A stretch of DNA of 32,137 nucleotides from Candidatus Nitrosopumilus sp. (GTDB taxonomy: Archaea > Thermoproteota > Nitrososphaeria > Nitrososphaerales > Nitrosopumilaceae): contig JAOTXZ010000014.1 of the NCBI GenBank assembly GCA_029862085.1, positions 1-32,137 on the forward strand, written 5' to 3'. A program made the translations under genes and the position numbers. Shown one piece after another: positions 1-7,435 of this stretch; position 1 is the stretch's first letter; every line of letters starts with the position of its first letter. The notes under the pieces are model-generated. The model was not told the origin of the DNA. It did no database searches and saw nothing but the letters and a program-made list of their open reading frames with translations.

Positions 1-1
1 T

Positions 2-937
2 CTAGTTGATGGCATCTGTGAAGATATTCCAATAGAATGTCCAGAAGGTCAAGTTCTAGAAGGTGATGTTTGTGCACTTGAACCAGACAATGATGGGGGA
101 GATAATGCCTGGAATACTCGACCAACCTTTGGAGTAAGTCATGAAACCCATCAAGACATTCTTGTGGATTCTGGATTCACCTTCAATGGAAACTCTTTTA
201 CAGTAACTGATAATCACCATACTCCATTTGACGAACAAACAGTAGAACTAGGTGCACTAAACACATTTGCTGCTACCGTATATGCGGATAAGGGTCTCAA
301 AATCCAAGAATTCCTATTTGGAGTTCCAGAAGTGGGAATGGGACACTTGGCAGAAATGAGAGTAGAGGTATGGTTTGATCATGAAGGAGAAATTGAGGAT
401 ATTAAAATTAATCAAGGAACTGAGATTATTGACAGGGAAAGTCTAGTTATATCTCACCAAAAATCAAAATGTCTGGAAACTGACATTGAGGAGAATTGTG
501 ATACCACTACAATGTCTGCAGTATTCCTAGAACCACTAGAAGACAAAGTTATGGCAATAAAGGCAATAGATTTCGCATTTAGAGGCCAAACCACTTCTCT
601 TAACGAAGGATTTGATATATCGGGCGATTCTCTTAATCCCTTACCCACCAAGATGATTCCATCAACTGTAAAGTATGAGGGTCTAATCAAAGTCACACAA
701 AATGAAAAATACAGCAAATATTGGACTGCTGATGATGGTAGGTTATTTGAGATGAACAGCTTTGGAACTTTTAATCTGATGAACTATTCATTTGAGCGAT
801 TCCAAGATAGTGGCTCACCAAATAACCGATTGCACTCTGGATTTGCAAGTATAATTGAATATGAAGCCCAAAGAGCACAACAAGTATTTGACTCTAGCAA
901 ATTAGCTATGGATTGCAATTTTATTGAATGTCAATAA
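2..937 (+). CDS. secreted/surface protein, 5'-truncated by the window edge
   Basis: The frame is open from base 2 to a TAA at 935-937, giving the last 311 residues of a longer protein; a GTG inside the frame at 164 is not the start. The first visible residues hold a cysteine-spaced segment (C6, C13, C24 of the fragment) around CPEGQVLEGDVC, a style I associate with thaumarchaeal extracellular proteins. The remainder is rich in acidic and aromatic residues with further cysteines (CLETDIEENC, near the C-terminal end CNFIEC) and no obvious membrane segment or C-terminal sorting signal. I do not recognise an enzymatic domain. An extracellular location is inferred from composition, since the N-terminus is off the window. 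Confidence 0.8.
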   Translation, partial: LVDGICEDIPIECPEGQVLEGDVCALEPDNDGGDNAWNTRPTFGVSHETHQDILVDSGFTFNGNSFTVTDNHHTPFDEQTVELGALNTFAATVYADKGLKIQEFLFGVPEVGMGHLAEMRVEVWFDHEGEIEDIKINQGTEIIDRESLVISHQKSKCLETDIEENCDTTTMSAVFLEPLEDKVMAIKAIDFAFRGQTTSLNEGFDISGDSLNPLPTKMIPSTVKYEGLIKVTQNEKYSKYWTADDGRLFEMNSFGTFNLMNYSFERFQDSGSPNNRLHSGFASIIEYEAQRAQQVFDSSKLAMDCNFIECQ

Positions 938-1052
938 ATCCAATTCAAAATAATTTCAAATTTCCATTAATTTAGGTAAAAATAATTTTCTTTTTGTATG
1001 AATTTCTTATTACAGACTAATTTCTAATAAACACTAGATTAAAGGAATTTAC

Positions 1053-1157
1053 ATGCCAAAATGTAGAAATTGCCAAGAAGACTATATTCCAAAAAAGATT
1101 AATTTTTGCTCCCAGGATTGTGCTGAAACTCACACCAGAAGATTCTTTTTCCATTAA
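1053..1157 (+). CDS. 34-aa treble-clef zinc finger mini-protein
   Basis: ATG at 1053 to TAA at 1155-1157. The protein has CRNC at residues 4-7 and FCSQDC at 18-23, i.e. CxxC-x11-CxxxC. The 'C..C...........FCS..C' pattern is typical of small treble-clef (FCS/MYM-like) zinc fingers, so the four cysteines probably hold one zinc ion. The tail after the last cysteine is short and basic/aromatic (TRRFFFH). It stands alone, 116 nt after the preceding gene. Target (nucleic acid or protein) is unknown. Confidence rests on the motif rather than on length. Confidence 0.6.
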   Translation: MPKCRNCQEDYIPKKINFCSQDCAETHTRRFFFH

Positions 1158-1162
1158 AAATT

Positions 1163-1187
1163 CAAAATGATATCTAAAACCACTGGT
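1163..1187 (+). repeat. repeat R1, copy 1 (matches the fen1 3' end)
   Basis: 25-nt stretch identical at 24 of 25 positions, same orientation, to 2322-2346, where it covers the last codons and stop of fen1 plus 11 nt beyond. The single mismatch is at 1173 (T here, A at 2332). Here it lies in non-coding DNA just after the zinc mini-protein. Read on the minus strand it still spells HQWF-stop, but further upstream the frame is not fen1-like. Confidence 0.75.
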
Positions 1188-1254
1188 GATGTGAAAAAGA
1201 ATAAACTGGAAAATTTCAGATTTGGCTCATCATTAAAGAAAAGTTACAAGTGAA

Positions 1255-1280
1255 GGAATTGTCATTTTAGTTTGGTTCCA
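1255..1280 (+). repeat. repeat R2, copy 1
   Basis: 26-nt stretch (GGAATTG...TTTTAG...GGTTCCA) matching 2265-2290 at 22 of 26 positions in the same orientation. A weaker third similarity (R4, 'GTAGGGTGTTATC-CTTTTTGGCT', about 1302-1324) matches about 2199-2221. The 1158-1398 gap otherwise holds no gene that I can support. Confidence 0.6.
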
Positions 1281-1398
1281 TGACGTAAAATAGGCTCAAA
1301 AAGTAGGGTGTTATCCTTTTTGGCTCAGCAATTATTCGCCTCATTTCAAATTAGTGGCCTCGTAAAGTTTGAATTCCCTTGGTGTAAATAATTTTTAG

Positions 1399-2085
1399 AT
1401 GAATAAATGGTATTTTTCCTTGATAGTTTTTGGAATAATACTGGTTTTCCTCTCAAATAACTTTGAATCTTATGCTACCCATGTCTCACAACCTATTTTG
1501 ACAATGGAAGAAAACTTGCAATATTTTCTAGGAGATGAATTTTTAATTACAGGATGGGTTGAGTATGATGGCAAGCCTACTTCTGATGTCTTACTTAGTG
1601 TGAGGATTTTAGATCCTTCCAATGAAACAATTGTAGATGATTTTGTAACCAGCGACTACAAAGGAGAATTTAAGAAAATAATCCAAATTCCTTCCCAAGG
1701 CACCACAGGAATCTATACAGTGGATGTATTGAGTATGTGTTGGCAAGAGCACAGGCAAATTTGCACCCACAAAAGCGCCCAAACCAAATTTAGTGTAGAA
1801 CAAAATTCTGCTGAGGTAAAATTTCCTTCCTGGATTAAAACTCTTGTTGGATTTTGGGTAACCGATAAAATTGATGATGCAACCTTTTTTCAGGTAATAG
1901 AGTACCTAGCAAAAAATCAAATAATCACTATTCCAAAAACCGATACTCATGAGGCTGAGTCTTCGACAGACATCCCAAGTTGGATAAAAACTAGTGCAGA
2001 ATTTTGGATTCAAGAAAAAATATCTGATAATGAATTTGCACTTGGACTTGAATGGCTAGTCAACAATGGAGTTATCAAATATTGA
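1399..2085 (+). CDS. secreted protein with Ig/MG2-like domain and two PSWIKT repeats
   Basis: 228 aa. An N-terminal hydrophobic signal segment (about residues 4-19) is followed by an Ig/macroglobulin-like beta domain (about 45-135, with 'ITGWVEYDGKP' and 'GIYTVDVLS'). Then come two copies of a roughly 37-residue repeat at 142-179 and 192-228, each beginning PSWIKT, continuing xxFW, and ending in a short helix 'F...IEYLxxNxII'. This repeat recurs in secreted proteins of marine ammonia-oxidising archaea; its function is not established to my knowledge. Three cysteines in one loop (C114, C122 and nearby) could form a disulfide. Likely cell-surface. The gene is flanked on both sides by repeats R1/R2. 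Confidence 0.85.
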   Translation: MNKWYFSLIVFGIILVFLSNNFESYATHVSQPILTMEENLQYFLGDEFLITGWVEYDGKPTSDVLLSVRILDPSNETIVDDFVTSDYKGEFKKIIQIPSQGTTGIYTVDVLSMCWQEHRQICTHKSAQTKFSVEQNSAEVKFPSWIKTLVGFWVTDKIDDATFFQVIEYLAKNQIITIPKTDTHEAESSTDIPSWIKTSAEFWIQEKISDNEFALGLEWLVNNGVIKY

Positions 2086-2264
2086 TTAATCATCTGAAAA
2101 TAATTTATTCAAAAGAACCAAACAACAAATGATGTACAAATCCTTAACTGCATCATACCAGGATATTTTAATCAAAGTAAAATCTAGGCAGACCTTCAGT
2201 GGGGGTGTCACCTCTTTTTGGCTAATTCCTTACCTGATGTTCCACTAACTGAAATCCATTTATG

Positions 2265-2290
2265 GGAATTGAACTTTTAGTGTGGTTCCA
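2265..2290 (+). repeat. repeat R2, copy 2
   Basis: Partner of 1255-1280 (22/26). It lies in the 247-nt gap between the secreted protein gene and the fen1 stop. Its TTTTAGT (2274-2280) can pair with ACTAAAA of R1 copy 2 (2332-2338), and CTGAA/TTCAG lies between them, so 2274-2338 could fold as an imperfect hairpin. I see no gene in this gap. Confidence 0.55.
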
Positions 2291-2321
2291 ATAAAAAGTC
2301 AAAATCTGAAACAATTCAGAC

Positions 2322-2346
2322 CAAAATGATAACTAAAACCACTGGT
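2322..2346 (+). repeat. repeat R1, copy 2 (overlaps the fen1 3' end)
   Basis: Partner of 1163-1187 (24/25). Positions 2333-2346 are fen1 coding sequence for the end of the PCNA-binding tail and the stop; 2322-2332 are downstream of the gene. Confidence 0.75.
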
Positions 2347-3355
2347 CCAGATTTTGACTCTTTTTCTCAATTGCCTTTCTGAGTCGATTCAACGACGACT
2401 GAATTCTATCTTCCGAAAAACTTCTTTCTTGGACTAGATACTTGGTAATCCCTTCATAGTTTACCTGCTCAAAAATTATCTCATCTACTTTGGCAACATC
2501 AGGTTCCAAGAAAATCTTTCGAATCTGCTCATAATCTATTTTTTGTAATTGCTCCTGAATTTGTGGGATGTCTTCTAGTCTTGAATACTGTTTTATCATT
2601 TTTAAGGCAGTCTTGGGACCTACTCGCTCAAATCCATCTGGATTAAAGTCTGTCCCAATCAAAATTCCAATATCAACTAATTGCTCTTTTGTAACCTGGA
2701 GGGATTCTAGAGTTTTTCCAGTTTCGATAATTTCTGGCTCTATCTCAATGTAGGTATTTCTGTTTGGAATTTTTCTCCTTCCACTGTTTGTGAAATTTCT
2801 AACTAGTCTCTTTGCTCCGAGTAAAATTGAATCAAAATCTTGACTGGCAGAAGCAAATGCTTGTCCTGTATTTGTCAAATGCGCAGCAGTTGCTTCACCT
2901 TCTGAAGGTGCATCAATGTAGGGAATCCCAAAATATGTCAAAAGTTGTTTTGATTCTTTAACCATTCCATCTTTCATGCTTGTTGTCTGTTGTGCATATT
3001 TTCTTGCCTCTTCCATCTCTCCGGCAGCAACGGCCTTTTCATACTTTACAGTGGCATCCTTTTTGATTTGCCTTCTTCTTTCAATTTCGGCAGTTTTCAA
3101 TGATGGAGGCTTTCCATCAAATACCCAAACAGGTTTAATTCCCAAAGATAGAAAATTGATATTTCTATAAAGCAATCCGCTAAGGTGACTAGTAACCCTT
3201 CCTTCCAAGTCAGTTAATTGCATTCCATCAGGTCCTCTAATGCTAGCTAAAAATTGGTATATTGCGTTGTAAGCATCAATAGCTATTACTTTATTGGAAA
3301 AAAATTCTAGTTTTGTTTTTTCCCTAATTACAAGTGGCTTTAGGTTTAATCCCAT
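2333..3355 (-). CDS. fen: flap endonuclease 1 (FEN1)
   Basis: 340 aa, the usual length for archaeal FEN1, a structure-specific 5' nuclease that removes RNA-primed flaps in Okazaki fragment maturation and long-patch repair. Metal-binding acidic residues are all visible: D27 (IDAYN), D80 (FDGKPP), E152 and E154 (SEGEA), D173 and D175 (SQDFDS), D236 (GTDFNPDG). The helix-hairpin-helix DNA contact follows (FERVGPKTA, about 242-250). The C-terminus SQNLDQWF is a PIP-box for PCNA, with Ser at the first position instead of Gln and the rest (L, W, F) conserved. It starts at an ATG and appears to be monocistronic. Confidence 0.97.
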   Translation of the reverse strand: MGLNLKPLVIREKTKLEFFSNKVIAIDAYNAIYQFLASIRGPDGMQLTDLEGRVTSHLSGLLYRNINFLSLGIKPVWVFDGKPPSLKTAEIERRRQIKKDATVKYEKAVAAGEMEEARKYAQQTTSMKDGMVKESKQLLTYFGIPYIDAPSEGEATAAHLTNTGQAFASASQDFDSILLGAKRLVRNFTNSGRRKIPNRNTYIEIEPEIIETGKTLESLQVTKEQLVDIGILIGTDFNPDGFERVGPKTALKMIKQYSRLEDIPQIQEQLQKIDYEQIRKIFLEPDVAKVDEIIFEQVNYEGITKYLVQERSFSEDRIQSSLNRLRKAIEKKSQNLDQWF

Positions 3356-3442
3356 TGTAATTTGTATTTTCTTTGGTGTTTTGTATTTTTCTTTTCAAGA
3401 TTTAAAGCAAAATCAATATGGCTGATTCATTTCTTTTAAAAT

Positions 3443-3637
3443 ATGAAAACCTGGTTTTTTTGGGCTGGAATAAGTTTTATTGTTGGTGGTGTGATCAGTC
3501 TAGCCCTCAATCTAGGTGTGCAAGCAAGTCTAAGTATGTTGGAGGATTTGACAGGATACGCTATTGGGTGGATAGCAGTTGGTATTGTGCTGATTATTAT
3601 TAGTTATATTAAAAACAAAAAGGAAGAAAAAATATGA
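3443..3637 (+). CDS. small two-helix membrane protein
   Basis: 64 aa with two hydrophobic helices (about 3-24 and 38-57) and a basic, charged end (KNKKEEKI) that should be cytoplasmic. No family recognised. Its TGA overlaps the ATG of the next gene (ATGA at 3634-3637), so the two are probably co-translated. A competing frame starting at 3418 has no membrane-protein character and is rejected. Confidence 0.7.
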   Translation: MKTWFFWAGISFIVGGVISLALNLGVQASLSMLEDLTGYAIGWIAVGIVLIIISYIKNKKEEKI

Positions 3638-3900
3638 AAAAGTTGTTGCTATCATCTGAACTAGAAGAAAAAATCTATGATCTTACAGTTGATGAAGACG
3701 GTGTCCTTTTCAAAATTTTAACTTATTTTCCTCTAAATCATTTAGAAAAACAAGAGATTTTGAGATCTGTAGGAAAAACGACAGAAAATTCAATAAAATT
3801 TAAATCAATTTTTTCCGATGAAATCTCTGATAAAGAATGGAATAATTCCAAGAAACAAATTAGAAAAAAATTTCAAGATGAATTGGTTGACATTGATTAA
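3634..3900 (+). CDS. hypothetical 88-aa soluble helical protein
   Basis: ATG overlaps the stop of the upstream membrane-protein gene by 4 nt; a purine-rich GGAAG lies about 10 nt before it. The protein is charged and mostly helical (LEEKIYDLTVDEDG..., ending KKFQDELVDID), without cysteines or membrane segments. No family recognised. The overlap suggests that it works with the small membrane protein. Confidence 0.7.
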   Translation: MKKLLLSSELEEKIYDLTVDEDGVLFKILTYFPLNHLEKQEILRSVGKTTENSIKFKSIFSDEISDKEWNNSKKQIRKKFQDELVDID

Positions 3901-3980
3901 ATCATAAATTTACTATTTTGTAAATGTCGGTATGATTTTCAAATGTTTTCTTTATTATAGTGAAAATTTTAAAGAACCAT

Positions 3981-4062
3981 GTCAGGTTAGCCAAGTGGTA
4001 CGGCGGCCGTCTCGAAAACGGCTACGCGCAAGCGTGCAGGGGTTCGAATCCCTTACCTGGCG
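3981..4062 (+). tRNA. tRNA-Ser (anticodon CGA)
   Basis: Class II tRNA. The acceptor stem GTCAGGT (3981-3987) pairs with ACCTGGC (4055-4061), with one T-G wobble; the discriminator is G4062. The D-stem is GCC/GGC and the anticodon arm GCCGT-CTCGAAA-ACGGC places CGA at positions 34-36 (reads UCG). A long variable arm ACGC-GCAA-GCGT identifies serine, and the T-arm loop is TTCGAAT. No intron and no encoded CCA (CTC follows). An A/T-rich TATA-like stretch (TTTATTATAG) lies about 25-30 nt upstream. The 3' end is partly duplicated at 5017-5062. Confidence 0.97.
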
Positions 4063-4176
4063 CTCATAACTTCATACTTTTGAAATTATTTTTTGGAAAG
4101 GATAAGAAAAAACACTGATGATTCTTTAGAATGAATTCTACGTTAATGTTTTAAGTAAATTTTCCAACTCTACAGC

Positions 4177-4296
4177 ATGAGCGAATCAGCCTTTAACGAA
4201 CCGCCCATGAAATTAATGTGTGGTTGTATAGTGGGAGATTTTGGAGAAATCAATCAAGAGTGTCTTCCTCACAGTCAGGGTAATTTTATCCACTGA
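4177..4296 (+). CDS. 39-aa Cys/His mini-protein
   Basis: ATG at 4177 to TGA at 4294-4296. It contains CGC (residues 15-17), then C29 and H32 (ECLPHS), a CxC...CxxH arrangement that could bind a metal ion. Very short, no family recognised. It sits in the roughly 1 kb between the tRNA-Ser and the duplicated tRNA 3' fragment. Called as coding because of the cysteine spacing and clean ATG. Confidence 0.5.
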   Translation: MSESAFNEPPMKLMCGCIVGDFGEINQECLPHSQGNFIH

Positions 4297-4352
4297 CACT
4301 TTCTTTTTGTTTTGTTAGTTCTTTTGAGATTATTTTTTGAGATAGATATGGA

Positions 4353-4787
4353 TTAACTCTTCATGGTAAGAACATGGCAGTGTGCTTTATGATGAATTTG
4401 GTTAATAATATCATCATGATGATTGGCCTCAACCATTGAAAGTTTAGGATAATCAACAACTAACAAGTCAATTTTGTGTTCTTTGATATAGTCAATAACC
4501 CAGTGAGCAATTGATTCCGTTAAAGCAAGTTTTGTGTTAATTTTTAGGCCTTCTTTTAAGGCCGTTTCCTTCCATCTCTTCAACTCTCCTTTGATTTTTG
4601 TAATTTGTTTTTCTGTAATTTTTTTATCTGATTTTGTTTCAAAAAAATAAAATTTGGGCGGGATTTTGTAAACACATTCAATTACAGATAAGTCGGCACC
4701 AAGTTTTTTTGCTAATCCAAGCCCCATTTCAAAAGACTTTTTCGTATGTGTAGGGGTAATTATAGCCACAGCGATATTTTTGAACAA
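4353..4787 (-). CDS. universal stress protein (UspA) family
   Basis: 144 aa, the standard length of a single Usp domain (Rossmann-like fold). The N-terminus FKNIAVAIITPTHTKKSFEMGLGLAKKLGADLSVI matches the first strand-helix-strand of UspA in pattern, and HKIDLLVVDYP matches the strand before the nucleotide loop. The ATP-binding glycine motif (GxxGx9GS) is replaced by a histidine-rich stretch (EANHHDDIINQIHHKAHCHV), so this copy probably does not bind ATP in the usual way. The start is TTG; no ATG lies near the N-terminus. It lies inside the segment bounded by the tRNA-Ser repeats. Confidence 0.8.
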   Translation of the reverse strand: MFKNIAVAIITPTHTKKSFEMGLGLAKKLGADLSVIECVYKIPPKFYFFETKSDKKITEKQITKIKGELKRWKETALKEGLKINTKLALTESIAHWVIDYIKEHKIDLLVVDYPKLSMVEANHHDDIINQIHHKAHCHVLTMKS

Positions 4788-4835
4788 TTCTTGTTATTAT
4801 TAACTCGGGATAGTGTTATATGAATTTGTAAAATA

Positions 4836-4910
4836 CTACAGTGCACCTAACTCACTGTAGATTTCTATTGCAGCATTTTTAATTTCTTGGATTAGGGGAG
4901 CAATTTCCAT
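4836..4910 (-). pseudogene. truncated GxxExxY-like protein remnant
   Basis: An ATG at 4910 opens 24 codons ending in TAG: MEIAPLIQEIKNAAIEIYSE followed by LGAL. The 'I..AA.E...ELG' pattern matches the opening helix of the GxxExxY protein family (intact members continue ELGPG..E..Y). The reading stops right at the glycine turn and no continuation appears in any downstream frame. A TATA-like stretch (CTTATAATTATAC) lies just upstream. Seen: the short ORF. Inferred: the family. It could instead be a genuine micro-peptide. Confidence 0.4.
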
Positions 4911-5016
4911 TAGTATAATTATAAGACATTTAACAAAAAAGCCTTACGACAATGCATGTTTTGTTGCCCAAATCGGAGGGATACTATTTTTTACTGATAG
5001 TCAATAAACTCGTCAA

Positions 5017-5062
5017 CGTGTAGGATGTCAAATTTTTTAGATCAGCCCTTACCTGTCGCTCA
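5017..5062 (+). repeat. degenerate duplicate of the tRNA-Ser 3' end (att-like)
   Basis: Positions 5046-5062 match 4050-4066 (T-arm/acceptor end of tRNA-Ser plus 4 nt beyond) at 16 of 17, same orientation. Positions 5017-5032 match 4033-4048 (variable arm into T-loop) at about 11 of 16, with 13 extra bases between the two blocks. Similarity also trails on past 5062 into an A/T-rich stretch. Direct repetition of a tRNA 3' end is the classic footprint of tyrosine-integrase elements. The rest of 4911-5150 shows no gene. Confidence 0.65.
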
Positions 5063-5150
5063 AAAATTATCTTTTTGAAGTTAATTTGTTGTTCAAAAAT
5101 AAAATTACACAAGATCACGTTAATTTATCATCAAAATCGATTAATAATTT

Positions 5151-6020
5151 GTGACTCTCACTCAAAATTATGAAAAGGATGAATTTAGTATTCAAGAATT
5201 TCCTGGAATATTAATTGTTGAGCCCAGCAAATTACCTATTTACAGATTTGATTGTGAAATCATTGAGGAATTTGCCTACTTTAAACGAGGAGACAAAATC
5301 AAAGTTGATGTTCTCCCCGTGGAACTTGGGAATAAATTAGTTCTATATATCGAAGAAGAGAAAGGTAGCAGGATTGAGATAAAATTATCTCAAATAAAGG
5401 ATATTGACACCACTGAGGGAGAAAAGGGATTTATGGATAAAAAAAAATTATTGGTAGAAATTCTTTTAGAGAACAATTCCAACATTTTATTATTCTTTGA
5501 GGATTACAAGATTAAAGAATTTATTTCATTAGTGAATAGTTTTTATCAAGTTGACAATACCTATTGGAAATTTGTTGAAATAGAGTATAGTGAAGGAGAC
5601 CATTTTGGTTCGACAAAAATTTATTTTAATACTCCATTTTTAGCGAAAGGAGAAAATCTACTCTGGAGTTTTGTTGGAATGGAGGGCGTTTTAGATAAAA
5701 AAGCAACATTTGTAATGGCAATAACAAACTTTAGGGTAATAATTTATTATTTTGATTCTCATGAATGTGAATGTGTGCTGTTTTCCGATTTAGATGAAAT
5801 TTCCGTGATGAATTCTCGCAAAGCTTTTCAATCCTTCGGATCAAGGAGTTTTTCTTCCAAAGAATCAAGTCAGACAATTGGAGATGTAGTTTTCATTAAA
5901 AATGACAAGAGGGCAATCACATTTGGTCAGATGGAAGATCCCCAAGGTTTGGCAGATTTGGCAAAATCTATTAAAAAAAATTCAATTTTTCGTAACAAAC
6001 CAAGCATTAATTATTCATAG
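5151..6020 (+). CDS. hypothetical protein, possibly two tandem PH-like domains
   Basis: 289 aa from a GTG. The sequence is beta-rich with a repeated plan: 'KLVLYIEEEKGSRIEIKLSQIKDI...' in the first half and 'ATFVMAITNFRVIIYYFDSHECECVLFSDLDEISV...' in the second. Each half resembles bacterial PH/GRAM-type domains, in which a strand-rich barrel is followed by 'L.dI..' and a capping helix (KEFISLVNSFY at about 123-133; GLADLAKSIKK near the end). No membrane segment, no catalytic motif. The tandem PH reading is inference from pattern. It appears monocistronic, with an inverted repeat 44 nt after the stop. Confidence 0.75.
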   Translation: MTLTQNYEKDEFSIQEFPGILIVEPSKLPIYRFDCEIIEEFAYFKRGDKIKVDVLPVELGNKLVLYIEEEKGSRIEIKLSQIKDIDTTEGEKGFMDKKKLLVEILLENNSNILLFFEDYKIKEFISLVNSFYQVDNTYWKFVEIEYSEGDHFGSTKIYFNTPFLAKGENLLWSFVGMEGVLDKKATFVMAITNFRVIIYYFDSHECECVLFSDLDEISVMNSRKAFQSFGSRSFSSKESSQTIGDVVFIKNDKRAITFGQMEDPQGLADLAKSIKKNSIFRNKPSINYS

Positions 6021-6063
6021 TGGACAATTTATCAATCTTTTCCAATCCACCACAGGATCCTAC

Positions 6064-6082
6064 TCTCATTTACTAAATGAGA
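6064..6082. terminator. 9-bp perfect inverted repeat
   Basis: TCTCATTTA-C-TAAATGAGA, perfect over 9 bp with a single central base. It starts 44 nt past the stop of the upstream gene and 113 nt before the CBS gene. The next T-run begins about 30 nt later, so it is a weak terminator candidate; the near-absent loop also suits a dimeric protein-binding site. Confidence 0.4.
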
Positions 6083-6163
6083 CATTAAGAAAACCAATTA
6101 AATAAAAATAATTTTTTAATAGTGGTTTTAGAACCAATTTTCAATTCTGGTAATTAACTTGTA

Positions 6164-6174
6164 TTTTTTATAAT
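6164..6174 (+). promoter_or_regulatory. TATA box of the CBS-domain gene
   Basis: TTTTTTATAAT centred about 26 nt before the ATG at 6195. With the archaeal TATA-to-start spacing this puts transcription start at or next to the ATG, i.e. a leaderless mRNA. Confidence 0.55.
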
Positions 6175-6194
6175 CTATAGTTTTTTGCCAAATT

Positions 6195-7043
6195 ATGGAT
6201 ATTGCCAAGAACTACATGAATGCCCCTATTACAATATCTAATACCTCCAATCTATCTAAAGTTTTAAAAAAAATAATTGATGAGAAAAAAAGCCGTTTTC
6301 TTGTAACAGATAATGGAAATATAACAAAAATTATTACTGAAAAGGATTTAGGATTATTTTTATTATCTGATACTACTGAGAGAAAATTAGATGAAATATC
6401 AATTGAGGAAATATCTAAAAAAATTAAATCCATCGATGAAAACACTCCATTGAATAAATGTGCTCAACAGATGCTTGAGGCAGGAATTGGATCCCTTGCA
6501 ATAAAGTCAAACGAAAAAATTGTAGGAATTATAACCAAATCAGACCTTGTAAGGTATTTTGCAAATTCCCATTTGCAGGAAAAAATTGTTGGAGAATACA
6601 TGTCACCATATTACGCATGGCAATACTCTGATTCCTCAATTTCAAAAATTGTCCTAAAAATGATTGATGAGAAAATATCTCGTATTATTTTACGGGATCA
6701 TGATGAAAATCCCATAGGAATTGTAACATTTAGAGATCTTTTTAATTTGTCTCTGAAACTAGGGGAAGAAGAAGATGTTCTAGATAACTCTGATCCTTTG
6801 ATTTCAGTAATTTTTCCAAGAAAAGGTTTTATCTCAGAATCGGGTTTTGGCGGAACCACAAAGGTAAGTGAGATTATGAGTCCCAAAATTGTATCTGTAC
6901 AATATGATGATGATCTTGCCAAAACTGGTCAATTGCTTTTGGACCGAAATATCAATGGTGCCGGAGTTTTGTCCAACAATAATAATTTGATTGGAATTAT
7001 TAGCAAAACTGACATGGTAAAGGCTTTGGCATTTTTAAAATGA
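6195..7043 (+). CDS. four-CBS-domain protein
   Basis: 282 aa made almost wholly of CBS motifs, small modules that pair to bind adenosine ligands (AMP, ATP, SAM) and act as energy or metabolite sensors. Four repeats are visible, each ending in the typical 'vGIiT..Dlv': KIITEKDLGLFL (about 44-55), VGIITKSDLVRYF (about 111-123), IGIVTFRDLFNL (about 175-186) and IGIISKTDMVKAL (about 266-278). An acidic loop plus a glycine-rich segment (SESGFGGT) separates the third and fourth. There is no attached effector domain, so it must act on a partner in trans; none is obvious nearby. Confidence 0.9.
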   Translation: MDIAKNYMNAPITISNTSNLSKVLKKIIDEKKSRFLVTDNGNITKIITEKDLGLFLLSDTTERKLDEISIEEISKKIKSIDENTPLNKCAQQMLEAGIGSLAIKSNEKIVGIITKSDLVRYFANSHLQEKIVGEYMSPYYAWQYSDSSISKIVLKMIDEKISRIILRDHDENPIGIVTFRDLFNLSLKLGEEEDVLDNSDPLISVIFPRKGFISESGFGGTTKVSEIMSPKIVSVQYDDDLAKTGQLLLDRNINGAGVLSNNNNLIGIISKTDMVKALAFLK

Positions 7044-7186
7044 TTTTCTCTGGATTTCCAAAATAATAAACCAAAAACAAATAAAAATTAGAAAAAAAAA
7101 CTATCCAACTTTTTCCTATAATCAGATTGGTTTTATCTAAGAGAATAATAGGTGGATTTTATAAGTAAGTATGAGAATAATATGAG

Positions 7187-7333
7187 ATGAGTAAACCAAT
7201 TGACAAGGAACCAGTTGAGGAAGGTAAACTCATTCAAGAACATTTAGAAAATATCAACATGGATCCTTGGTATTTTATATACCAAGTTTATGTGAATCCT
7301 AATCGTAAGGTTGAAAAAAAGACTCGAGATTAA
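7187..7333 (+). CDS. 48-aa hypothetical protein
   Basis: ATG at 7187 to TAA at 7331-7333. Acidic/amphipathic first half (PIDKEPVEEGKLIQEHLEN), then an aromatic patch (DPWYFIYQVYV) and a basic tail (NRKVEKKTRD). An A/T-rich TTTTATAAGTA about 25-30 nt upstream could be the TATA box. No family recognised; the composition is protein-like rather than random for this A/T-rich DNA. Confidence 0.5.
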   Translation: MSKPIDKEPVEEGKLIQEHLENINMDPWYFIYQVYVNPNRKVEKKTRD

Positions 7334-7435
7334 TTTCAACTTTTTTTTGGTGTATATGTATTTCCTTTACAATTTTCAATTTATAATGTAATTTTTTATA
7401 AAATGAATTTTAGTAATAACTTATAATTTCTACAA

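Noticed and set aside
1188-1254. Pseudogene of fen1 beside repeat R1 copy 1
   Set aside because: On the minus strand the frame leading into HQWF-stop hits a stop within about 15 codons and shows no further FEN1 similarity, so only the short end is duplicated.
3418-3603. 61-aa ORF starting 25 nt before the small membrane protein
   Set aside because: Different frame, Trp/Cys/Ser-rich nonsense-like composition, while the overlapping frame encodes two clean membrane helices and couples to the next gene.
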